From assembly GCF_008000895.1 (NCBI RefSeq), contig NZ_CP042823.1:6151464-6215463 (forward strand): a DNA stretch of 64,000 nucleotides, in the 5' to 3' direction. The position numbers and the translations under genes were made by a program. Source of the stretch: Methylobacterium sp. WL1 (GTDB taxonomy: Bacteria; Pseudomonadota; Alphaproteobacteria; Rhizobiales; Beijerinckiaceae). Position 1 is the stretch's first letter; every line of letters starts with the position of its first letter. Shown here one piece after another: positions 19,293 to 27,493 of the stretch. Under the pieces are notes generated by a model. That model did no database searches. It saw only the letters and a program-made list of their open reading frames with translations, and was not told the DNA's origin.

Positions 19293-19412
19293 ATCGGCCT
19301 CGTGGACGTCTCCGGCTGCCAGAACCAATCTCAGCAAGCCTCGTGCCCTTCAAGAGGGCCACGTCGAGCAGCGGAATCCAATATCCCGACGACCGGGCGC
19401 GGTCTTCCCCGC

Positions 19413-20171
19413 TCAGAGCTTGATCCCTTCGAGATAGCCGCGATTCCATGTCGGGCTGATCAGGATCTCGTTGACGCAGACGGTCGCCGGGAGGCGGGCC
19501 ACGAATAGGATCGTCTCGGCGAGATCCTCCGATTGCAGCATGCGCGCCTTGTCGTCCGCCGTGACCGGAACGGGACGCTTGTCCAGGATGGGCGTCGCCA
19601 CCTCACCGGGGCAGATGCAGCAGGAGCGGATGCCATGTCCGCATTCCTCCTGGTTCAGGCTCTCGGAGAGCGCGACCAGCCCGTGCTTGGCCGCCGAGTA
19701 GGCCGGACCCGTCAGCTTGGACACGTAACGGCCGGCCCATGACGAGACCTGAATGATCAGGCCGCCCTTCTGGGCGCGCATCGTCGGAAGCACGGCCCGG
19801 GATGCGTAGAAGGGGCCGTTGAGATCCACGCCGATCACCGCGTCGATGTCGGCGTGCGAGATCTCGCTCCAGGACCGGTTCGGCACGTTGAGCCCGGCGG
19901 AGTTCACCAGGATGTCGCAGCCTTGATAGGCCGCGTGGACCGCCGCCCAGGCGCGTTCGACGTCGTCGGCGCGGCCCATGTCGGCGGGCGCTATCAGGGC
20001 CTCGCCACCCGCGGCGCGGACCAGTTCCGCAGTCTGCTCCAGGGCGTCCGCCCGGCGCCCCGTAAGGGCCAGCCGCATCCCTGCCTCGGCGAGCGCCACC
20101 GCGGCGGCCTGTCCGATGCCGGACCCGGCTCCCGTCACCCAGGCGACCTGTCCTCTGATATCGCGCAGCAT
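19413..20171 (-). CDS. SDR-family oxidoreductase
   Basis: A 252-residue short-chain dehydrogenase with the dinucleotide site TGAGSGIG (about residues 14-21), the NSAG motif, and the catalytic serine and YSAAK tyrosine/lysine. The C-terminal part (ETILFVARLPATVCVNEILISPTWNRGYL) is of the kind seen in YdfG-like or sepiapterin-reductase-like SDRs acting on 3-hydroxy acids or small alcohols. Neighbouring genes do not indicate the substrate. Confidence 0.78.
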   Translation of the reverse strand: MLRDIRGQVAWVTGAGSGIGQAAAVALAEAGMRLALTGRRADALEQTAELVRAAGGEALIAPADMGRADDVERAWAAVHAAYQGCDILVNSAGLNVPNRSWSEISHADIDAVIGVDLNGPFYASRAVLPTMRAQKGGLIIQVSSWAGRYVSKLTGPAYSAAKHGLVALSESLNQEECGHGIRSCCICPGEVATPILDKRPVPVTADDKARMLQSEDLAETILFVARLPATVCVNEILISPTWNRGYLEGIKL

Positions 20172-20286
20172 GACGAGCGATCTCCCGAACGTCCTTCGTT
20201 GAGGGCCGCGGCCGTGCCTGCGCCGGACGGCGTCCCAGGGTCTACCGGTTGCCGATCCCCGGCTCCCGGAAGCTCATGCGCCGGGC

Positions 20287-21501
20287 CTATTGCGCGGCGG
20301 CCAGGGGACACCCCCCGTCGGCGAGGGGGCGGAACGCCTGCTCGGCCGGGATGGTGTCGAGGAGCTTGTACAGGTCCCATTCGCCCTTCGATTCGGCGGG
20401 CGCCTTCACCTCGAACAGGTACATCGGGTGCAGCTTGCGGCCATCGACCCGGATCGAGCCCTTGCCGAACAGCGGATCGTCGGTGGGGTTGGCCTTCATC
20501 CAGGCCATGGTCGTCTGCGGATCCTTCGACTTCGTCGCCGCGACGGCCTTCAGGTAGTGCAGGAGGCCGGCATAGACGCCCGCCTGGTTCATCGTCGGCA
20601 TGGCGCCGTTGTGGCGCGGCGCGAAACGCTCGGAGAAGGCACGCGTGCCGGGGTTGAGATCCCAGTAGAAGGACTCGGTCAGCACCAGTCCGCGGGCCGT
20701 CTGCAGGCCGAGCGAATGCACGTCCACCGCGTAGACGAGCAATGCCGCCAGGGTCTGACCGCTCTCCGTCAGACCGAACTCGTGGGCCTGCTTGACGGCG
20801 TTGATCGTGTCGCCTCCGGCGTTGGCGAGCCCGACCACCTTCGCCCCCGACGCCTGCGCCTGAAGCAGGAACGACGAGAAGTCCGTGGCCGGGAACGGCA
20901 CCTTGGCGGCACCGAGCACGCGGCCCCCGCCCTTCTGGACGACCGCGGAGGCCTCGTTCTGGAGCGAGATCCCGAACGCGTAGTCGGCGGTGAGGAAGTA
21001 CCAGGACTCGCCCCCGCGCTTGAGCATCGCGCCGGCCGTGCCGTGCGCGAGGGCATAGGTGTCGTAGGTCCACTGGATCGTATTGGGCGAGCAGGCCTTG
21101 CCGGTCAGATCCGTGGTCCCGGCGCCGGAATCGATGAAGATCCGGTTCTTTTCGCGCGTGACCTGGCTGACCGCCAAGGCCACCGAGGACGTCGGCACGT
21201 CGAAGATCGCGTCGACCCCGTCGCGATCGTACCATTGCCGCGCGATGGCGGCGCCGACATCCGGCTTGTTCTGGTGGTCGGCGGAGACGAGATCGACCCG
21301 CACGTTGGCGTCGGTCTTGGCGAAATCCTCGATCGCGAGCCGCGCGGCGACCACTGACCCCTGGCCTCCCGTATCGGAGTAGACCCCCGACATATCGTTC
21401 AGGACACCCACCTTCACGGTGATCGGCTCCGCCACGGCTGCCCCGGCCATCGCGCCGCAGGCGATCGCGGCCGAGAGGACGCAGCTGCGGATCAGCGCCA
21501 T
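20287..21501 (-). CDS. ABC transporter substrate-binding protein, branched-chain amino acid/amide type
   Basis: A 404-residue periplasmic binding protein (Peripla_BP_6 / LivJ-type). The signal peptide runs to about residue 24 (ends AVAEP), and the mature protein begins VKVGVLNDMSGVYSDTGGQG, the standard opening of this family. RQWYDRDGVDAIFD and FSSFLLQAQASGAKVVGLANAGGD are further family segments. No Liv permease or ATPase genes lie next to it, so it is an orphan binding protein. Ligands of relatives include amino acids, urea, amides and aromatic acids. Confidence 0.85.
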   Translation of the reverse strand: MALIRSCVLSAAIACGAMAGAAVAEPITVKVGVLNDMSGVYSDTGGQGSVVAARLAIEDFAKTDANVRVDLVSADHQNKPDVGAAIARQWYDRDGVDAIFDVPTSSVALAVSQVTREKNRIFIDSGAGTTDLTGKACSPNTIQWTYDTYALAHGTAGAMLKRGGESWYFLTADYAFGISLQNEASAVVQKGGGRVLGAAKVPFPATDFSSFLLQAQASGAKVVGLANAGGDTINAVKQAHEFGLTESGQTLAALLVYAVDVHSLGLQTARGLVLTESFYWDLNPGTRAFSERFAPRHNGAMPTMNQAGVYAGLLHYLKAVAATKSKDPQTTMAWMKANPTDDPLFGKGSIRVDGRKLHPMYLFEVKAPAESKGEWDLYKLLDTIPAEQAFRPLADGGCPLAAAQ

Positions 21502-21676
21502 GGTGGACCTCCCGTGGAATGCTTCTCTTTGTGAGTGTTACGAGGGCACGGGCTACAACTCAGCGTCAAGACCGATCGCCATGGTCTGCGAGACACCGAG
21601 CCGAAGTCTCGTTCCGCCGGCGCGCATCGCGGCCCGGACGGCTGCGCTTATCCGCGCGCGCGTGCATTGCGGCCCT

Positions 21677-22330
21677 TCACGGATCCGGTGTTCGATCCGC
21701 CCCCAAGGCGTTGACCCACAGGACGACGGCACGCGTCCGGCCGTCCGGATTGCCGAACCGGTGCGGCCGATGGCTGGCGAAGCGGAAGCTGTCGCCGGCG
21801 GCGAGGTCCAGCGTCCGGGCTTCCACAACGAGGGTCAGACGCCCCTCGAGCACAAGTCCGGCCTCCTCGCCGTCGTGGCTGAACAGCTCGTCGCCCGTGC
21901 TGGCCTTCGGCTCGAGCACCATGTGGAACAGGCTGAGGCTCGGCGTCCTGCCCGCGGGCGTCAGCAGTTGCTTGGTGATCCCGGCGCGCCAGAGCTTGAG
22001 TTCCGCCCGGTCCCGCTCGAACACCACGATCGGGTCGGGGTCCTTCTCCGGGGCGGTCGTCTCGAACAGGCCGCCGATCCCGGTCTGGAGCGTGTCGGCG
22101 AGCAGGGCCAGGACGCGCAGGGACGGCGAGGACAGGCCGCGCTCCACCTGGCTGATGAAGCCGATCGAGAGCCCGGTGCTGGCCGCGACCTTCTCCAGGG
22201 ACAGCCGTCGCTCCTGGCGCAGGGCGCGCAGCCGCTGGCCCACGGCCCGGTCCACGGGATCGGCCGCCATCGGTTCGACTTTGGGCCTGCTCACCGCAGC
22301 GTCATCCTGGAGAATCCGTGCCATCTTCAT
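21677..22330 (-). CDS. XRE-family regulator with C-terminal cupin domain
   Basis: A 217-residue regulator. Residues about 27-85 form an XRE helix-turn-helix (LRALRQERRLSLEKVAAST then LSIGFISQVERGLSSPSL). The C-terminal third is a cupin with the pattern HDGEEAGLVLEGRLTLVVE and AGDSFRFASHRPHRFGN. This class includes PuuR-like regulators that sense a small metabolite in the cupin. It is divergent from the amino acid ABC transporter/oxidase genes and presumably controls them. ATG 22330 lies within one of the two dyad sites; in-frame ATGs at 22324 and further in are alternatives. Confidence 0.82.
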   Translation of the reverse strand: MKMARILQDDAAVSRPKVEPMAADPVDRAVGQRLRALRQERRLSLEKVAASTGLSIGFISQVERGLSSPSLRVLALLADTLQTGIGGLFETTAPEKDPDPIVVFERDRAELKLWRAGITKQLLTPAGRTPSLSLFHMVLEPKASTGDELFSHDGEEAGLVLEGRLTLVVEARTLDLAAGDSFRFASHRPHRFGNPDGRTRAVVLWVNALGADRTPDP

Positions 22331-22389
22331 GCACGTGAAATCATCTTGCGTCGAGCCGCGAACCGTGCGGTAATCTTCACGAATATGAA
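22326..22389. promoter_or_regulatory. Paired TTCA-N6-TGAA dyads, candidate XRE-cupin operators
   Basis: Two copies of the palindrome TTCA-N6-TGAA lie in the divergent gap: TTCAtgcacgTGAA at 22326-22339 and TTCAcgaataTGAA at 22376-22389, with starts 50 bases apart. The second ends 54 bases before the likely start of the binding-protein gene, and the first overlaps the predicted start of the regulator. Spacing on nearly the same helix face suits a regulator controlling both directions. Binding has not been shown; this is inferred from position and symmetry. Confidence 0.45.
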
Positions 22390-22443
22390 AACAGACGAGC
22401 GATAGCGCAGAGCTGCGCTATGCCAGTGTCGAGGATCCGCGCC

Positions 22444-23211
22444 ATGAGACGCCTGCTTCCAAGCCTGGGCTTGAGCCTCGCCCTCCTCATCGCCGGCCCG
22501 GCCAGGGCCGAGCCGCCCCTGAGGGTCGGCGCCACGCCGACCGGCTTGCCGTTCACCTTCCTCGACACCAAGACCAACACGATCCAGGGGGTCATGGTGG
22601 ATCTCGTGAACGCGGTCGGCAAGGAGGCCGGCTTCGCCGTCGCAGTCGAGCCCCTACAATTCTCGACCCTGATCCCGGCGCTCACCGCCTCGAAGATCGA
22701 CATCATTTCGGCGGCGATGTTCATCACGCCCCAGCGCAAGGAGATCGTGTCTTTCTCGGCCCCGGTCTACAGCTACGGCGAGGGATTGATCGTCCCGAAG
22801 GCCGACACCAAGGACTACACGTCCTTCGCCGACCTGAAGGGTGAGACCGTCGGCGCCCAGGTCGGCACCGCCTTCGTCGATCCGTTAAAGAAGTCGGGCC
22901 TGTTCGCCGAGGTGAAGATCTACGACGCGATCCCGGACATCATCCGAGACGTGAATTCCGGGCGGCTGAAGGCCGGCTTCGCCGACGCTCCAATCCTGGC
23001 CTACTACGTCAAGCAGGGGATGTTTCCCGGCGTCCGGCTGGTCGAGACCCTCAAGCCGACCGTCGTGGCCGCGGTGGGCATCAGCGTGCGCAAGGCCGAC
23101 ACCGCCCTGCTCGCCAAGATCGACGCCGCGCTCGCCAAGCTGAAGGCCGACGGGACCCTTGAGAAGATCCTGACGAAGTGGGGTCTGCCGCCCTCGGCCG
23201 ACCGGTCCTGA
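22444..23211 (+). CDS. Polar amino acid ABC transporter, substrate-binding protein
   Basis: A 255-residue family-3 solute-binding protein. A signal peptide (MRRLLPSLGLSLALLIAGPARA) precedes PPLRVGATPTGLPFTFLD. Typical segments follow: DLVNAVGKEAGF, ALTASKIDIISAAMFITPQRKE, and ADLKGETVGAQVGTAF. It would bind an amino acid or a derivative such as a gamma-glutamyl or polyamine-related compound in the periplasm. The ATG at 22444 begins the signal peptide; an ATG at 22420 is in frame. It is followed within six bases by the permease gene. Confidence 0.85.
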   Translation: MRRLLPSLGLSLALLIAGPARAEPPLRVGATPTGLPFTFLDTKTNTIQGVMVDLVNAVGKEAGFAVAVEPLQFSTLIPALTASKIDIISAAMFITPQRKEIVSFSAPVYSYGEGLIVPKADTKDYTSFADLKGETVGAQVGTAFVDPLKKSGLFAEVKIYDAIPDIIRDVNSGRLKAGFADAPILAYYVKQGMFPGVRLVETLKPTVVAAVGISVRKADTALLAKIDAALAKLKADGTLEKILTKWGLPPSADRS

Positions 23212-23216
23212 GCTTC

Positions 23217-23870
23217 ATGCGCGAGTTCCTGGCCGACGCGCAGGATTATCTGCCGATCCTGTTCCAGGGCGTGCAGCTTACGGTTCTGATCACCCTGGCT
23301 TCCCTTGTCGTCTCGACCGTCCTCGGCCTGTTCTGGGCGGTGCTGCGGGTCTCCGGCATCGCCGTGCTGGCGGGGTTCAGCGCGGTGATGATCAACATCC
23401 TGCGCGGCATCCCGATCATCGTGCAGCTTTTCTACATCTACTTCGTGCTGCCGGATTTCGGCCTGTCGCTCACGGCGGTGCAGGCAGCGATCATCGGGCT
23501 CGGAATCGCCTATTCTGCCTATCAGGCCGAGAACTTCCGGGCCGGTATCGAGGCTGTGGACCGCGGGCAGGTCGAGGCTGCCCTGTCGATCGGTATGGGC
23601 TGGTGGATGACCATGCGTCGGGTGATCCTGCCCCAGGCGGTCAAGATCGCGCTGCCGCCCTACGGCAACATCATGATCATGATGCTCAAGGATTCGTCGC
23701 AAGCCTCGACCATCACGGTCGCGGAACTCGCCCTCCAGGGCAAGCTCATCGCCTCCTCCACGTTCAAGAATACCAGCGTCTACACCATGGTGGCGCTGAT
23801 GTACTTGGCGCTGAGCCTGCCGCTGATCCTCCTGGTGCGTCATCTCGAAGCGAAGGGGCGCCACCGGTGA
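23217..23870 (+). CDS. Polar amino acid ABC transporter permease (HisM/GlnP family)
   Basis: A 217-residue inner-membrane permease. The N-terminus LFQGVQLTVLITLASLVVS is the family start. The EAA loop that contacts the ATPase is EAALSIGMGWWMTMRRVILPQA, and NILRGIPIIVQLFYIYFVLP is also characteristic. It forms the channel for the binding protein encoded just before it and the ATPase encoded after it, whose GTG start overlaps this stop codon. Confidence 0.87.
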   Translation: MREFLADAQDYLPILFQGVQLTVLITLASLVVSTVLGLFWAVLRVSGIAVLAGFSAVMINILRGIPIIVQLFYIYFVLPDFGLSLTAVQAAIIGLGIAYSAYQAENFRAGIEAVDRGQVEAALSIGMGWWMTMRRVILPQAVKIALPPYGNIMIMMLKDSSQASTITVAELALQGKLIASSTFKNTSVYTMVALMYLALSLPLILLVRHLEAKGRHR

Positions 23871-24598
23871 TCGTCCTCCAGGATGTGCACAAGCATTACG
23901 GCTCGCTGGAAGTGATCAAGGGCGTCTCGGCCGAGGTCACCAAGGGCGAGGTGGTCTGCATCATCGGGCCGTCGGGTTCCGGCAAGTCGACGCTGCTGCG
24001 CTGCATCAACGGGCTCGAAGCCTATGACGGCGGCGAGATCCGGGTCGACGGCCAGCGCGTCGACCGGGACAAGCGGAGCATCCAAGCGGTGCGGACCCGC
24101 GTGTCCATGGTGTTCCAGCGCTTCAACCTGTTCGCCAACCGCACCGCGCTGGAGAACGTCGTCGAGGGGCCCATCCACGTGAAGCGGGAGCCCCGCGCCG
24201 AGGTCGAAGAGCGCGCTCGGGCGCTGCTCGCCCGGGTCGGCCTCGCCGGCAAGGAGCACGCCCGGCCCGACGCGCTGTCCGGCGGCCAGCAGCAGCGCGT
24301 CGCCATCGCGCGGGCCCTGGCCATGCGTCCCGAGGCGATCCTGTTCGACGAGCCGACATCGGCCCTCGATCCGGAGCTGGTCGGCGATGTCCTGCGAGTG
24401 ATGCGCGGGCTGGCGGACGAGGGCATGACCATGATCGTCGTGACCCACGAGATCGGGTTCGCCCGGGAAGTCGCCGATCGCGTGCTGTTCCTCGACGGCG
24501 GTCGCCTGGTCGAGCAGGGGCCGGCCGCCGAGATCCTCAATCGCCCGCAACACCCGCGCACCCAAGACTTCCTGCAGCGCGTGCTGCATCCGCTCTAG
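23867..24598 (+). CDS. Amino acid ABC transporter ATP-binding protein (GlnQ type)
   Basis: A 243-residue ATPase with Walker A GPSGSGKST near residues 32-40, the Q-loop MVFQRFNLF, signature LSGGQQQRVAIARAL, Walker B ILFDEPTSALD and the H-loop VTHEIGFA. It drives import through the preceding permease. The GTG at 23867 overlaps the permease stop (GTGA), indicating translational coupling, and gives the normal family N-terminus VIVLQDVHKHYG. Confidence 0.88.
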   Translation: MIVLQDVHKHYGSLEVIKGVSAEVTKGEVVCIIGPSGSGKSTLLRCINGLEAYDGGEIRVDGQRVDRDKRSIQAVRTRVSMVFQRFNLFANRTALENVVEGPIHVKREPRAEVEERARALLARVGLAGKEHARPDALSGGQQQRVAIARALAMRPEAILFDEPTSALDPELVGDVLRVMRGLADEGMTMIVVTHEIGFAREVADRVLFLDGGRLVEQGPAAEILNRPQHPRTQDFLQRVLHPL

Positions 24599-24606
24599 GG
24601 ATCACC

Positions 24607-25896
24607 GTGGCCGAACCGTTTCCCCTCGCTCCGTCGCTCTGGGCCACCACCGCACCACCGGGACCCGAGACGCCGCCCCTGTCCGAATCCGGGCACGCCG
24701 ATGTGGTGATCGTCGGCGGCGGCTTCTGCGGCCTCTCGACCGCCCTGCACCTCGCCGAGCGCGGGATCCGACCGGTCGTGCTGGAGGCTCGCGAAGTCGG
24801 CTTCGGCGGGTCCGGGCGCAACGGCGGCCAGGTGATCCCGGGCCTGAAATATGATCCCGCCGACCTCGTCGCCAAGTTCGGGCACGAGCGCGGCGAGCGG
24901 CTCGCGCGCTTTGCGGGAAGCACCGCCGACACGGTCTTCGACCTGATCGCCCGACACACGATGGACGTGCCGCACCAACGCGCCGGCTGGATCCAGGGCG
25001 CGCATACCGAGGCCGGGCTCGTCGAGGTCGCGCGCCGGGCGGAGCAATGGGCCGGGCTCGGTGCGCCGACCCGGGTCCTCGACAAGTCCGAGACCGCGCG
25101 GCTCCTCGGAACGGAGCGATACCTGGGCGGCTGGCTCGACGGCCGTGGCGGTGCGGTCCAGCCGCTGAGCTACGCCCGCGGTCTCGCTCGCGCTGCATTG
25201 AAGGCCGGCGCCGCCATCCACGGAGGCAGCCCCGTCACCGGTTTGTCCCGCACCGGATCGACCTGGACCGTCACGACCGCCCAGGGCGCGCGGCTCTCGA
25301 CCGAGCGGGTCGTCCTGTGCACCAACGGCTACACGGGCGGGCTTTGGCCCGGGCTCGCGCAGACCGTGATCGCGGCGAATTCCTTCCAGGTTGCTACGAA
25401 GCCGCTCTCGGACAACCTCCGCCGCTCGATCCTGCCCGAGGGGCAAGTTTCGTCGGACACGCGCAAGCTCCTGCTGTATTTCCGCCTCGACCATACCGGC
25501 CGCCTGCTGATGGGCGGCCGTGGGCCGTTCCGCGAGCCGCGCAGTGCCCGCGACTGGGCTCATCTCGAGCGCATTGTCGGCAAGCTGTTCCCGCAGCTCG
25601 ACGGGATCGCGTTCGACCATCGCTGGTGCGGCCGGGTGGCGATCACGCAGGATTACTTGCCGCATCTCCACGAGCCCGCGCCCGGGCTCCTCATCGACAT
25701 CGGCTGCCAGGGGCGCGGTATCGGCCTTCAATCCACTATGGGGCGGTTGATCGCCGATTACGTCGTGACCGGGGATCCGGACCGTCTGCCACTGCCGCTG
25801 ACACCGGTCGCACCGCTGCCGCTGCACGCGTTCCACCGCCTGTACGTCTCGGCCATCATCGCCTGGTACCGGCTCAGCGACGGCGGCATCCGCTGA
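24607..25896 (+). CDS. FAD-dependent oxidoreductase, PuuB-like (DAO superfamily)
   Basis: A 429-residue D-amino-acid-oxidase-fold enzyme. The FAD site VVIVGGGFCGLSTALHLAERG is followed by FGGSGRNGGQVIPGLKYDP, which closely resembles gamma-glutamylputrescine oxidase (PuuB) and related amine oxidases. C-terminal FAD contacts are seen in GCQGRGIGLQSTMGRLIADY. Together with the PuuR-like regulator and the ABC importer it suggests uptake and oxidation of a polyamine or gamma-glutamylated amine, but the substrate is not proven. The GTG start at 24607 lies nine bases after the ATPase stop. Confidence 0.8.
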   Translation: MAEPFPLAPSLWATTAPPGPETPPLSESGHADVVIVGGGFCGLSTALHLAERGIRPVVLEAREVGFGGSGRNGGQVIPGLKYDPADLVAKFGHERGERLARFAGSTADTVFDLIARHTMDVPHQRAGWIQGAHTEAGLVEVARRAEQWAGLGAPTRVLDKSETARLLGTERYLGGWLDGRGGAVQPLSYARGLARAALKAGAAIHGGSPVTGLSRTGSTWTVTTAQGARLSTERVVLCTNGYTGGLWPGLAQTVIAANSFQVATKPLSDNLRRSILPEGQVSSDTRKLLLYFRLDHTGRLLMGGRGPFREPRSARDWAHLERIVGKLFPQLDGIAFDHRWCGRVAITQDYLPHLHEPAPGLLIDIGCQGRGIGLQSTMGRLIADYVVTGDPDRLPLPLTPVAPLPLHAFHRLYVSAIIAWYRLSDGGIR

Positions 25897-25936
25897 CGCG
25901 GACGCTCGGATTCACCCTCCCGATCCGGACGGGCTG

Positions 25937-26572
25937 TCAGGCCGGCCCTGTCCATCCGATGACCGCCGTCAGCGGGTCGCCCGAGCCTGCCGCGCGCTTC
26001 AGGATGCGGGTCTCGACGCGCGCGAAGCCCGCGCGCTGCAGGTATAGGTTGACCAGCTGCGCGTGCCCCTCGCCGTCGAGCGCGCTCCAGATCGCAACCG
26101 CCTTGGTCGGGAAGCAGCGGTTCGAGAAACTGATGATCACCGGTGCGCCGGGGCGCAGGATGCGGGCGACCTCGGACAGGACGTCCACAGGGCGTTGTAG
26201 GTACTGCACCGAGACGCACATCAAAGCCGCGTCAACGCTCGCCGTGTCGAGCGGTAGGCGCGGCTCGGCGTTGAGGTCCTGCACGAAGTACCGGGCCAGG
26301 CGCGGGTTGGCGGCCAGCTCCGCCGCGTTCATGCCGTGGCCGATGACGCTTTCGTAGGCGACCTCGTCCGGCAGGTGGCTAATCCAGCTCGACATCAGGT
26401 CGAGGACGATGCCGCCCGCAGGCACGACCGCGCGGTAGAGGTCGGTCACGGCGGCGATCGCGGCCGCGTCGATGTGGGTGACCAGCCGCGGCTGCGCGTA
26501 GAACAGCGGATCGGGATGGTGGTCGGGCTTGGCGAATGCCTCCGGCGGCAGCTCCGGCAGGTCCTGGGTCAT
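25937..26572 (-). CDS. SAM-dependent methyltransferase (Methyltransf_11-like)
   Basis: A 211-residue class I methyltransferase. The glycine motif is weak (VVPAGGIVLDLMSSWISHLP), but the later segments are typical: ALMCVSVQYLQRPVDVLSEVARILRPGAPVII is motif IV to the post-motif helix. The pattern with DLMSSWISHLP resembles bacterial proteins annotated only as methyltransferases. The ATG at 26572 gives MTQDLPELPPEAF; a longer start at 26614 is possible. The substrate is unknown, and neighbours give no clue. Confidence 0.72.
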   Translation of the reverse strand: MTQDLPELPPEAFAKPDHHPDPLFYAQPRLVTHIDAAAIAAVTDLYRAVVPAGGIVLDLMSSWISHLPDEVAYESVIGHGMNAAELAANPRLARYFVQDLNAEPRLPLDTASVDAALMCVSVQYLQRPVDVLSEVARILRPGAPVIISFSNRCFPTKAVAIWSALDGEGHAQLVNLYLQRAGFARVETRILKRAAGSGDPLTAVIGWTGPA

Positions 26573-26674
26573 GATCGGTCCACCTTTGTCGGCCGCAGCA
26601 CCGGGATCGTACACCGCGCGCTGTGATCCGACCGTCCCGCCGCTTGATCGCGTCCGCCAACGGCGCCGCGTCGA

Positions 26675-27433
26675 TCAGGTGCCGGCGACGATGATGGAGG
26701 CGCCTGCGTCCGCGAGGTGCCGCCGCTGGTCCGGTGGAACTGTCGCGTCGGTGACCAAAGTCCAGCGCCGTGGGAGCGGAGCCCAGGCCATCTGCTCCGC
26801 GCGCCCGAGCTTGCCCGCGTTGGCCAGCACGATCGTCTCGCGCGCCTGCGCGATCATCACGGATTTGAGCGCGACCTGATCGAGGCTCGCCTCGCACAGG
26901 CCGCGTCCAGCGACCACGCCGTCCGCACTCATCACCGTTCGATCCGCGGTCATCCTCTGCAGGGCTTCGACGGCGAGAGGGCCGACGGTGCTCATGCTCG
27001 TGGCTCTCAGGCTGCCGCCGAGGACGACGAGATCGATTCCGGGCGCCTGCGCCAGGCAGGGCAGCAGCGCCAGATTGTTCGTGATGATGCGCAGCCGTCG
27101 ATCGAGCAGGAGGCGCCCGAAGGCCGTGACCGTCGAGCCGGCATCGAGGATGAGGGTCTCGCCATCCGCGATGAGTGCGAGCGCCGCCCGGGCGATCGCT
27201 TGCTTCTCGGGGCCGTTGATCGCCGACCTCTGGTCGAGCGTGGTCTCGGGCATGGCCCCGGCCAGGATTGCGCCGCCGTAGGTCCGTCGCACCGCCTTGG
27301 TGTCGGAGAGGTGCTGCAGATCGCGCCGGACGGTCGAGGCTGAGACGCCGAACCGTCGGGCGAGATCGTCCACATCGATCTCACCGAGCCCCAGCGCCTC
27401 CAGCAGCCGCGCCCGGCGTTCCGTACCGCGCAT
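26675..27433 (-). CDS. DeoR-family transcriptional regulator
   Basis: A 252-residue regulator with an N-terminal winged helix (RRARLLEALGLGEIDVDDLARRFGVSASTVRRDLQHL) and the DeoR sugar-phosphate-sensing C-terminal domain (LILDAGSTV, ITNNLALL, VVLGGSLR, TVMSADGV). These proteins usually repress sugar-catabolic operons and release DNA on binding a phosphorylated intermediate. It is the last gene of the leftward acid-sugar operon, 60 bases after the PdxA2-like gene, so it probably controls that operon from the dyad upstream of the permease gene. Confidence 0.85.
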   Translation of the reverse strand: MRGTERRARLLEALGLGEIDVDDLARRFGVSASTVRRDLQHLSDTKAVRRTYGGAILAGAMPETTLDQRSAINGPEKQAIARAALALIADGETLILDAGSTVTAFGRLLLDRRLRIITNNLALLPCLAQAPGIDLVVLGGSLRATSMSTVGPLAVEALQRMTADRTVMSADGVVAGRGLCEASLDQVALKSVMIAQARETIVLANAGKLGRAEQMAWAPLPRRWTLVTDATVPPDQRRHLADAGASIIVAGT

Positions 27434-27493
27434 AGCCCTGCTCTTCCTACCTGCCCGCGACAGGAGGCGCTTCCATCCGTCCCGGCGATCCTG

